Shown piece after piece: positions 1 through 5,486 of a DNA stretch of 5,881 bases (positions within the stretch are counted from its first letter, which is position 1; each line of letters begins with the position of its first letter). The DNA comes from Kiritimatiellia bacterium. Lineage in GTDB: Bacteria; Verrucomicrobiota; Kiritimatiellia; RFP12; UBA1067. The stretch lies in NCBI GenBank assembly GCA_017459225.1, contig JAFUDL010000192.1, positions 1-5,881 of the forward strand, given 5' to 3'. The notes beneath the pieces are model-generated. The model worked only from the letters and a program-made list of their open reading frames with translations. It did not search any database and was not told the origin of the DNA. Position numbers and translations under genes: made by a program.

Positions 1-84
1 GGGGGGCGGATCGCAGGGGAGCTCGCCGACGCCGCGCTGACCGAGAGGGCCGCCATCCGGCTCGCGACCGGAACGGAAGCGTGA
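1..84 (+). CDS. C-terminal end of an unidentified upstream gene (partial)
   Basis: Frame 1 is open from the first base to a TGA at 82-84 and encodes 27 residues ending ...RLATGTEA. The stretch is alanine-rich and probably helical (GELADAALTERAAIRLATG), which looks like real protein and fits the GC-rich codon use of the next gene. The start lies outside the window. Too little is visible to name a family. The stop lies 33 nt before the ATG of the next gene. An 84-nt open frame in DNA this GC-rich can arise by chance, so the call is tentative. Confidence 0.45.
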   Translation, partial: GGRIAGELADAALTERAAIRLATGTEA

Positions 85-109
85 CTTGCGCCCCGGCGTG
101 TGGTAGACT
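81..109 (+). promoter_or_regulatory. putative extended -10 promoter for the gene at 118
   Basis: TGGTAGACT at 101-109 is an extended -10 (TG-N-TAGACT). GTGACT at 81-86 is a weak -35 at 17-bp spacing. The predicted transcription start is about 116, only 2 nt before the ATG at 118. The mRNA would therefore be essentially leaderless, which agrees with the lack of a Shine-Dalgarno sequence there. The element also covers the stop codon of the upstream gene. It was found by eye only. Confidence 0.4.
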
Positions 110-117
110 GCGCCGCC

Positions 118-1059
118 ATGAAACCGACCGCACCGGCTCCCGTCAAGCTGCCGCAGGCGTTCGCCTGGCACCACGTGGCCGGGCGCGTTCCCGCGGACTG
201 GGAGGTCTCGCGCTACGCCGTCGAGGACCGCGCCGGCCGCATCGAATGGGCCACGCGCCGCGGCCTGGAGGCGACGGTCGGCTGGGAACCCTGCGAGCGC
301 GAGCCCGACCGCGAGACGACGATGAAGGCGTTTCTCGCGCGCGAAATGGCGGACTCGCGCGGCGGGCGCCGCGTCCGCATGCGCGAGGAGGATTTCCGGA
401 CGAAGGAGGTCGGTCCGTTCCTCGTCGGCTGGGCGGACGAACGCCTGCCCGTGCAGGCGCTCGCCTACGACCGTTTCGGCGGGAAGCTGGTCCGCTGGAT
501 CTTCGAGGGGCGTTCGTCGGAGCGCGGGCGCGCGGCGCTCGTGGAGCCGGTCGTGGCGGCGACGGGTTTCAACGACGACCCCGCCACGTGCGAATACCGC
601 CTCTTCGGCATCCGTTGCGTCCTGCCGCGCGACTACAAGATCGAGGACATGGCCGCCTTCCCGGCCAACGCGATGATGGCGTTCGAGGGCGACGAGTCGC
701 ACGCGCGCGTCACGTTCCGGCGCTGGGGCCTGGCGGACCTGATCCTCGAAGGCAAGACGCTGCGCTCGCTCTACGAGGAGGTCGTGCGCACGAACGGCGT
801 GCGCGTCGAATCGGCCGAGCCGCGCCGCATCTGCGGCTGCGAGGGCTTCGTCGCGCGCTTCTCCGCGCCGCGCGAGCACCACGCCGAGCGCTACTTCATG
901 CGCCGCTGGCACAACGGCCTGGCCTACGTCTGGCACGACCGCGCCGCCAACCGGATCAACGCCTTCGAGCAGGTCGGCCCGAAGGGCTACGGCGTGCTCC
1001 CGCCCGAGACCGTCCCCGGCCTGACGGTCGACCCCGCCACGGAAAGGACCGCGCCGTGA
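118..1059 (+). CDS. conserved-looking protein of unknown function
   Basis: This encodes a soluble 313-residue protein that I do not recognise. It has no signal peptide and no membrane segment. The ATG at 118 is preferred over an in-frame GTG at 100: the GTG lies inside the putative -10 element, the ATG follows a predicted transcription start by 2 nt, and neither has a Shine-Dalgarno sequence. The protein is rich in Arg, Trp and acidic residues. Two regions show a similar pattern, hinting at an internal duplication of an alpha/beta unit: about residues 20-75 (DWEVSRY, then GRIEWATRRGLEATVGW) and about residues 173-225 (DYKIEDM, then ARVTFRRWGLADLIL and a helix). A Cys-x-Cys pair (ICGCEG) occurs near residue 240. 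The stop overlaps the next start (GTGA, 4 nt), so it is probably translationally coupled to the methyltransferase gene. A role linked to that enzyme is only inference from this arrangement. Every isoleucine codon checked in this gene is ATC, unlike the genes after 2114. Confidence 0.8.
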   Translation: MKPTAPAPVKLPQAFAWHHVAGRVPADWEVSRYAVEDRAGRIEWATRRGLEATVGWEPCEREPDRETTMKAFLAREMADSRGGRRVRMREEDFRTKEVGPFLVGWADERLPVQALAYDRFGGKLVRWIFEGRSSERGRAALVEPVVAATGFNDDPATCEYRLFGIRCVLPRDYKIEDMAAFPANAMMAFEGDESHARVTFRRWGLADLILEGKTLRSLYEEVVRTNGVRVESAEPRRICGCEGFVARFSAPREHHAERYFMRRWHNGLAYVWHDRAANRINAFEQVGPKGYGVLPPETVPGLTVDPATERTAP

Positions 1060-1901
1060 AGACCCCGCCGCGCGACGACGCCTACGAACTGCTGGACAGC
1101 GGCCGCGGCCGCAAGCTGGAGCGCTTCGGCCGGTATGTGCTGGCGCGTCCCTGTTCCCAGGCCCTTTGGCGGCCGGCGCTTGCGCCCGACGCCTGGCGGC
1201 GCGCCGACGCCGCCTTCGACCGCGAGGACGGGAACCGCTGGCACGGACGGGGCAATCTGCCGAAGGAATGGACGGTCACGACGGCCGGGATCTCGTTCAA
1301 GCTCGGCGGGACCGACTTCGGGCATCTCGGGATATTCCCCGAGCAGCGCGCGCAGTGGAAGTGGATCCGCGAGACGGTTTCCGGCGCGGAGCGCCCCGTG
1401 AGCGTGCTCAACCTCTTCGCGTACAGCGGCGGCTCGACGCTTGCTGCGGCGCAGGGCGGAGCGGAGGTGTGCCATCTCGACGCCGCGAAAGGCATGGTGC
1501 AATGGGCGCGCGAGAACGCGGCGCTGAACGGTCTGCAGGAGCGTCCGATCCGCTGGATCGCCGATGACGCGCACAAGTTTCTCCGCCGAGAGGCCCGGCG
1601 CGCACGCCGCTACGACGCGGTGATATTCGACCCGCCCACCTTCGGGCGCGGCGCGAACGGCGAGACGTACAAGATCGAAAGGGACCTGCAGGAGACTATA
1701 TCCCTTGTGAGGGACGTGCTTTCCGAGAAGCCGCTCTTCGTTCTCTTCTCCTCGCATACGCCAGGTCTTTCCTGCCGCGTCGCCGAGCTGATAATCGCCC
1801 AGGCTTTTCCTGGCGCGGCGGTGGAGAGCGGCGAGATGCTGCTTGAGGGGCCTTCGGCGTGCTGTCCGTCAGGCATCTACTGCCGCGCGGTCTTTCATTA
1901 G
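1056..1901 (+). CDS. class I SAM-dependent methyltransferase, RlmI-like (COG1092 group)
   Basis: This encodes a 281-residue Rossmann-fold methyltransferase, probably cytosolic and acting on RNA. The GTG at 1056 is the start: it forms a GTGA overlap with the previous stop and lies 7 nt after GGAAAGGA (1041-1048). The N-terminal 105 residues hold the family-typical region (LLDSGRGRKLERFGRYVLARP, then F-x-L-x-x-TDFGHLGIFPEQ at about 81-97). SAM-binding motif I is NLFAYSGGSTLAAA (119-132), followed by the acidic LDAAKGM (141-147) and N-x(3)-N (154-158). ADDAHKFL lies at 169-176. The catalytic-type motif FDPPTFGRG is at 191-199, and FSSHTPG lies further on. RlmI methylates 23S rRNA at C1962, but RlmI proper carries an N-terminal PUA domain and is longer. 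This protein lacks that domain, so the substrate is uncertain and no symbol is given. The last ~280 nt have lower GC than the rest of the gene. No terminator hairpin follows. Confidence 0.88.
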   Translation: MKTPPRDDAYELLDSGRGRKLERFGRYVLARPCSQALWRPALAPDAWRRADAAFDREDGNRWHGRGNLPKEWTVTTAGISFKLGGTDFGHLGIFPEQRAQWKWIRETVSGAERPVSVLNLFAYSGGSTLAAAQGGAEVCHLDAAKGMVQWARENAALNGLQERPIRWIADDAHKFLRREARRARRYDAVIFDPPTFGRGANGETYKIERDLQETISLVRDVLSEKPLFVLFSSHTPGLSCRVAELIIAQAFPGAAVESGEMLLEGPSACCPSGIYCRAVFH

Positions 1902-1919
1902 CAAAACTTCCAAGACGTA

Positions 1920-1949
1920 TTGCCACCAGAGGCGGCGTTATGGTATAAT
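1920..1949 (+). promoter_or_regulatory. strong extended -10 sigma70-type promoter
   Basis: TGGTATAAT at 1941-1949 is a perfect TATAAT with the extended TG element. TTGCCA at 1920-1925 is a reasonable -35 at 18-bp spacing. The predicted transcription start is about 1956. This would give the downstream operon a leader of about 158 nt, or express the small ORF at 1957 without a leader. Confidence 0.65.
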
Positions 1950-1956
1950 TCCCCAC

Positions 1957-2085
1957 ATGAAATTGGCTTTATCCATAATCGATTGCTTTTTTCTCGTCCG
2001 CGCGGATGCCGCTGGCGGGAAAAGCAGGCGCGCATTCTTTGCCGAGATGAAACATTTGGGTGACAATTTGACCGTCTCTTTCTGA
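1957..2085 (+). CDS. possible 42-aa leaderless small ORF in the operon leader
   Basis: An ATG lies 7 nt after the perfect extended -10, at or next to the predicted +1. It opens 42 codons starting MKLALSIIDCFFLVRADA and ending NLTVSF. There is no Shine-Dalgarno sequence, as expected only if the mRNA is leaderless. The N-terminus is hydrophobic (residues 3-14), followed by a basic stretch (GKSRRAFF). The stop is a double TGA-TAG that forms part of the second -10 element (2083-2091). I recognise no family. Alternatives are a non-coding 5' leader, a leader peptide controlling the operon, or a chance ORF. Confidence 0.3.
   Translation: MKLALSIIDCFFLVRADAAGGKSRRAFFAEMKHLGDNLTVSF
1985..2047 (+). 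other. potentially structured leader RNA segment
   Basis: GCTTTT (1985-1990) can pair with AAAAGC (2020-2025). This outer stem would enclose two GC-rich elements: the perfect palindrome TCCGCGCGGA (1997-2006) and CCGCTGGCGG, a short hairpin ending at about 2018. TCTCG (1992-1996) can alternatively pair with CGAGA (2043-2047). No U-tract follows the hairpins, so it does not look like an intrinsic terminator. It lies between the two putative promoters and would be transcribed only from the upstream one. No known riboswitch class was recognised. Confidence 0.25.
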
Positions 2086-2091
2086 TAGAAT
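2060..2091 (+). promoter_or_regulatory. second putative promoter, proximal to the beta-helix gene
   Basis: TGATAGAAT at 2083-2091 is an extended -10 one base from consensus. The -35 is ambiguous. GTGACA (2060-2065) lies 20 bp upstream, while TTGACC (2068-2073) is a better match but only 12 bp away. Extended -10 promoters tolerate a poor -35. The predicted start at about 2098 leaves a 16-nt leader containing GAAAGG (2100-2105), a Shine-Dalgarno sequence 8 nt before the ATG at 2114. Confidence 0.45.
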
Positions 2092-2113
2092 ACGCAAACG
2101 AAAGGTACCCTGA

Positions 2114-3949
2114 ATGAAAACAAAAGACACTCTCAGATCGACCAGCGCTGCCGTGGCTGCGTTTCTGCTTTGCGCGACTGCGCAGGGTGCCGTGCTAAAT
2201 CTTACCGGTGCCTACACCACGGACTACGACTACACGGCCACGGAGAACACGACGATCAATCTGAACGGCGTCACCTTCACGGACTGCTGCCTCAAGCTGC
2301 GCGGCGACAAGACCTTCACCATCAACCTTGTTGAAAGCACGCAGAACATCTTCACGATGGACAACGACAACAAGGAGCTCATAAAGGCGACAAAGAACTC
2401 CAACATCGTCTTTACAGGCGCGGGGTCCATCGAGCTCACCAGCACCAAGCGCATCACCGACAGCGGCGCCCCCTCTGGAATCGTGGTGTGCAACAACCTC
2501 ACCGTTCAGGGCGGCGACATCAAGGTCACGTTCGACCAGAACAAGAGCGACACCTCGTGCATCTTCGTTAAGGGCAACTACCTTCAGACGGGCGGCAAGG
2601 TGAAGGTGGACATGGACAAGAAGAACTGCACGAACGAGTTCAGCGGCGTGCATCTCGACACGGCCGGCACCTTGTTTACGCTCTCGGGCGGCAAGTTCTC
2701 CGCCGAGATATCCGGCACCAAGAGCCGGGCCATCGACCTCAAGAAGTCCTGCACCGCCACGTTCAGCGACTGCGACGTGTCGGTGGAATTCGAAGGTCCC
2801 GGTGGACGTTTTGTAAACGGCGGCACGCTCGTCTTCGAAAGCGGAAGCTACAACTTCACCACCAACATCACGGCGAAGATGACGGCGGCCTACTACCCAA
2901 CGTCAATCAGCGCGGTCAAGGCCGACTACTCCATCACCGTCAGAGGCGGAGATTTCGAGGCCGACCTGCCGCTCGTCGACAGCGAGGTGTTCACCACCGA
3001 TTCCGAGACGGGCACTTTTGTGAGCATATCAGGCGGAGAGTTAGACCTTGTGGCCGGAAATGACTGCATTCACGCCAACGGCGACATAACGATATCAGGC
3101 GGCAGAATCCGCGGAGTCTCCGTGTTCGACGACGTGATTGACGCTAACGGCAGCATGACCATATCGGGCGGCTCCATTCGCGCGTGGTCAACGGCCGACA
3201 TGGCGCATGGCCTCGACGTGAACAGAGGCAGCCGCCTCACCATCACGGGCGGAACGATCGTGGCGACTGACGGAGTGGACGCGATAAAGCTGGGCACCTC
3301 GGGCTCAGGCGAGGTGGGCAAGGTCACGTTCAGCCAGCCCACGTACTATGGCACGTTGCCTGCGGACGACTATTCTGCGAAGTACCTCGTTCTCGACGGC
3401 GTCACGAACGACGTTCCGTTCACGATCAAGACAAGGCTGCCTGCCTTCCCCGCGGGAAGCAGCTTCAACCTGCTTGTGAGCGTGCCAGGCCGCACGGCCG
3501 CCGTGCCGGATCCGCTGACGATTGCGCAGGCGTATGTGGACGCGAACAGCCGCACGCCGATCGTCTTCGAGAAGAAGGCAACGGCGGACGGCCGTACGAT
3601 CACCACCAAGGAGGGCGACGTGCTGTCAGTGCCCGCTTACTACGACATCATGCCATCCATCGGAAAGTCCAAGATTTTCACGCTATCGCTCAACGACCTC
3701 GCGGCGCCGGAGTATTCTGACCTTGAAACGGACGGAGTCGCTACGATCGCCGTGGAGGGAGACACTGTCTATGTGGGCGTGCGCACGCTCGCGGGGCTAG
3801 TGTACAGGCTCATCTCGGCGAACGGCATCTCGGCGGACGCCGAATGGACCGAACTGGGCGATCCGATGACGGGCACCGGGTCCGCAGAGCGGCTGCAGTG
3901 CGCGCACACTGCGGATCATGCATTCTACAAGGTGAGGGTGAGCGACTGA
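2114..3949 (+). CDS. secreted DUF4353-type (Cthe_2159-like) carbohydrate-binding beta-helix protein
   Basis: This encodes a 611-residue exported protein. The start is the ATG 8 nt after GAAAGG. A signal peptide is clear: a basic N-terminus (MKTKDTLR), a hydrophobic core (AAVAAFLLCA) and likely cleavage around residues 23-27 (ATAQGA). The body is a right-handed beta-helix with repeated turns marked by S/T-x-S/T-GG: VQGG (131-134), QTGG (158-161), LSGG (190-193), VRGG (276-279), SISGG (304-308), TISGG (326-330 and 349-353) and TITGG (376-380). The last four lie 22-27 residues apart, with DCIHANGDI and DVIDANGSM motifs before them, which is the hallmark of DUF4353. The founding member, Cthe_2159, binds acidic polysaccharide such as polygalacturonate. 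The region after about residue 400 is non-repetitive, and the last ~70 residues form a module ending AFYKVRVSD. No catalytic motif is visible, so binding or a surface structural role is likelier than hydrolysis. It is the first gene of the operon and overlaps the next by 1 nt. Its GC content is lower than that of the genes to the left. Confidence 0.85.
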   Translation: MKTKDTLRSTSAAVAAFLLCATAQGAVLNLTGAYTTDYDYTATENTTINLNGVTFTDCCLKLRGDKTFTINLVESTQNIFTMDNDNKELIKATKNSNIVFTGAGSIELTSTKRITDSGAPSGIVVCNNLTVQGGDIKVTFDQNKSDTSCIFVKGNYLQTGGKVKVDMDKKNCTNEFSGVHLDTAGTLFTLSGGKFSAEISGTKSRAIDLKKSCTATFSDCDVSVEFEGPGGRFVNGGTLVFESGSYNFTTNITAKMTAAYYPTSISAVKADYSITVRGGDFEADLPLVDSEVFTTDSETGTFVSISGGELDLVAGNDCIHANGDITISGGRIRGVSVFDDVIDANGSMTISGGSIRAWSTADMAHGLDVNRGSRLTITGGTIVATDGVDAIKLGTSGSGEVGKVTFSQPTYYGTLPADDYSAKYLVLDGVTNDVPFTIKTRLPAFPAGSSFNLLVSVPGRTAAVPDPLTIAQAYVDANSRTPIVFEKKATADGRTITTKEGDVLSVPAYYDIMPSIGKSKIFTLSLNDLAAPEYSDLETDGVATIAVEGDTVYVGVRTLAGLVYRLISANGISADAEWTELGDPMTGTGSAERLQCAHTADHAFYKVRVSD

Positions 3950-4755
3950 TGGCTGCAACGGCCGACATAGTCAACCGGTACGAGTCGAAGTACATCATTC
4001 CGCGATCTCTTGTCGCGGAGATACGCGAGTACGTGCGCCCGTTCTGCGAGCCGGATCCCCACACGCACGGCGATCCGCCCGAGTATCTCATCACCACGCT
4101 GCAGCTTGAGACGCCGTCGTATGCGCTCCACTACGCCAAAGAGGACGAGATGGACGCGCGCTTCAAGATGCGCGTTCGCACCTACGGCGAGATCGGCACA
4201 GCACCCATATTCGCGGAGATCAAGGCGAAGTTTCAGCGCACAATAGTGAAGGCGCGCGCGTGCGTGCCTTTCAACGCGTGGAACGAGGCGCTGATCTACG
4301 GTTCGCGCATTCCGCCGATCTTCAAGAACAAGAAGCAGGAAATCGACTTCCTCAAGTTCCGCCGCGTCGTGTGGGAGACGGGCGCGCACCCCGAGACGCT
4401 CGTTCGGTACACGCGCGAGTCGTACATCGGCGTGGTGGACGACTATGTGCGCATCACCTTTGACAGGAAGCTCCAGTACCAGCGCACCGACTCGTGGACC
4501 GACTTCGGCCGCAGCGGAGTGTGGCGCGGCATGGACTCCTGCACGGCGCAGGGATTCGGGCTCCCGTACTCTGGAGTGGTGCTAGAGGTGAAGACGTACA
4601 ACACCGTGCCCTCGTGGGTGCTGGAGCTCGTGAAGCGCTTCAACCTCTGCCGCAGCGGAAACTGCAAGTATTCAACGGCCATCTGGCGGGAGGGCGCATT
4701 TGGCGGCTATCCCGGCACGAACTTCGCCCAGCAGGCGATGCTGTCGGCCATCTAG
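3949..4755 (+). CDS. VTC-domain protein, putative polyphosphate polymerase (triphosphate tunnel fold)
   Basis: This encodes a 268-residue cytosolic protein with no membrane segment. The ATG at 3949 overlaps the previous stop (TGATG), with GAGGG about 10 nt upstream. The frame extends further upstream inside the previous gene, but those codons are a shadow. VTC-family hallmarks appear in order: ESKYIIP (12-18), LITTLQLETPSYALHYA (47-63), the basic FKMRVRTY (72-79), FAEIKAKF (88-95) followed by K101 and R103, TLVRYTRESYIG (150-161), VRITFDRKLQ (167-176), VVLEVKTYNTVPSWV (210-224) and CKYSTAI (239-245). In the yeast Vtc4 catalytic domain the matching basic residues and a metal-binding Glu line a tunnel that makes polyphosphate from ATP. 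All these classes are present here (K14, R75, R77, K92, E213 and K240 are the likely equivalents, assigned by eye). The SPX and membrane domains of the yeast proteins are absent, as is usual in bacteria. The neighbouring DUF4956 gene could supply the membrane partner. The polymerase activity is inferred from the family. Confidence 0.88.
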   Translation: MAATADIVNRYESKYIIPRSLVAEIREYVRPFCEPDPHTHGDPPEYLITTLQLETPSYALHYAKEDEMDARFKMRVRTYGEIGTAPIFAEIKAKFQRTIVKARACVPFNAWNEALIYGSRIPPIFKNKKQEIDFLKFRRVVWETGAHPETLVRYTRESYIGVVDDYVRITFDRKLQYQRTDSWTDFGRSGVWRGMDSCTAQGFGLPYSGVVLEVKTYNTVPSWVLELVKRFNLCRSGNCKYSTAIWREGAFGGYPGTNFAQQAMLSAI

Positions 4756-4773
4756 CGAAAGGATGCATTTGAA

Positions 4774-5475
4774 GTGAACACCGCAAACGAATATCTTGCC
4801 CAGTTTCTAGGCGGCAGCTCAACCGCATTCTCGCCGACGATCATCGTGGCGTCGATGGGGCTTGCCCTGCTTCTGGCGCTTCTCTGCGCGGTGGTGTACC
4901 AGTTCACGTTCCGCGGCTTCACGTATTCGCGCACCTTCATCCACTCGATGGTGCTCGGTTCCATCGTCACGTGCATGCTCATCATGGCGGTGGGAAGCAA
5001 TCTCGCGCGCGGCCTCGGCATCCTCGGCACTCTCACCATCATACGCTTCCGCACGCCGATACGCGACCCGCGCGACGCGGTGTTCCTCTTCGCGTGCCTC
5101 GGGGCGGGAATAGCCTGCGGAGCGGGTGCGTACATCGTGGCCGTGGCGGGAAGCCTGTTCTTTGCCGCAACTGCTTTTCTGCTGCATGTGCTGCCGTTCG
5201 CGAGCAGGCGCGACTACGAGGGAATGCTGCGCTTCTCGATGAAGGTGGGCGACAAGGACGCGGAGGCGGAGCTTGAGTCGATTCTAGTGAAGTACTGCAG
5301 CTCCTTCTGCGTGCTTGGCGTGTGCGACGCTGCGCAGGGCGAGGAGGCGGAGTTCTCGTATCAGGTTAGGCTGCTCGATCCGTCCTACCGCAAGGACCTT
5401 GTGGCGGCGTTGAAGAACGCGGGGCACTTCGCCTCGCCGGTGCTGCTTCTGCAGCGGAGCACTGTTGAACTGTGA
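4774..5475 (+). CDS. DUF4956 family membrane protein
   Basis: This encodes a 233-residue inner-membrane protein. The start is a GTG at 4774, with GAAAGGA (4757-4763) 10 nt upstream; the ATG at 4763 is out of frame and stops after four codons. Hydrophobic segments lie at about residues 22-43, 56-74, 102-122 and 121-140. The family signature GLGILGTLTIIRFRTPIRDPRD (80-101) sits between segments 2 and 3, resembling the loop of MgtC-like proteins. After residue 142 a soluble domain of about 90 residues follows. Its predicted order is beta (GMLRFSMKV), helix (DAEAELESILVKY), beta-hairpin (CVLGVCDA / FSYQVRLL), helix (RKDLVAALKNAG) and beta (SPVLLLQRS). This matches a ferredoxin/ACT-like fold and is probably cytosolic. 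DUF4956 genes often sit next to VTC-domain genes. A channel, translocation or regulatory role for polyphosphate or a surface polymer is inference; the biochemical function is unknown. Confidence 0.88.
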   Translation: MNTANEYLAQFLGGSSTAFSPTIIVASMGLALLLALLCAVVYQFTFRGFTYSRTFIHSMVLGSIVTCMLIMAVGSNLARGLGILGTLTIIRFRTPIRDPRDAVFLFACLGAGIACGAGAYIVAVAGSLFFAATAFLLHVLPFASRRDYEGMLRFSMKVGDKDAEAELESILVKYCSSFCVLGVCDAAQGEEAEFSYQVRLLDPSYRKDLVAALKNAGHFASPVLLLQRSTVEL

Positions 5476-5486
5476 GGTGCAGGCAA

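Noticed and set aside
81..1055. Upstream extension of the methyltransferase frame, making a 606-aa fusion
   Set aside because: The extra 325 residues are Arg/Gly/Pro-rich low-complexity sequence typical of an out-of-frame shadow of the gene at 118-1059. The GTG at 1056 has a good ribosome site and opens directly on family-typical sequence.
987..1757. 256-aa open frame on the minus strand
   Set aside because: It is antisense to the methyltransferase, whose motifs are unmistakable. Long antisense frames are expected at this GC content, and the translation has no recognisable domain.
1902..1945. Intrinsic terminator after the methyltransferase gene
   Set aside because: Only a weak inverted match (GCC/GGC around 1922-1934) is present, with no stable stem or U-tract, so none is annotated.
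2195..2653. 152-aa minus-strand frame opposite the beta-helix gene
   Set aside because: Its valine/leucine/alanine-rich translation reflects the reverse of the repetitive beta-strand codons. No start signal or domain is visible.
3026..3171. Short direct DNA repeats (ATATCAGGCGG twice, ATATCGGGCGG once)
   Set aside because: They are in frame and encode the ISGG turns of the beta-helix, so protein repetition explains them rather than a CRISPR or mobile-element repeat.
3844..3948. Longer N-terminus for the VTC protein
   Set aside because: These codons overlap the C-terminal module of the beta-helix protein. The ATG at 3949 with the TGATG overlap begins just before the conserved ESKY motif.
4763..4777. 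ATG at 4763 as the DUF4956 start
   Set aside because: It is in a different frame and stops after four codons (ATG CAT TTG AAG TGA). The GTG at 4774 fits the Shine-Dalgarno spacing.
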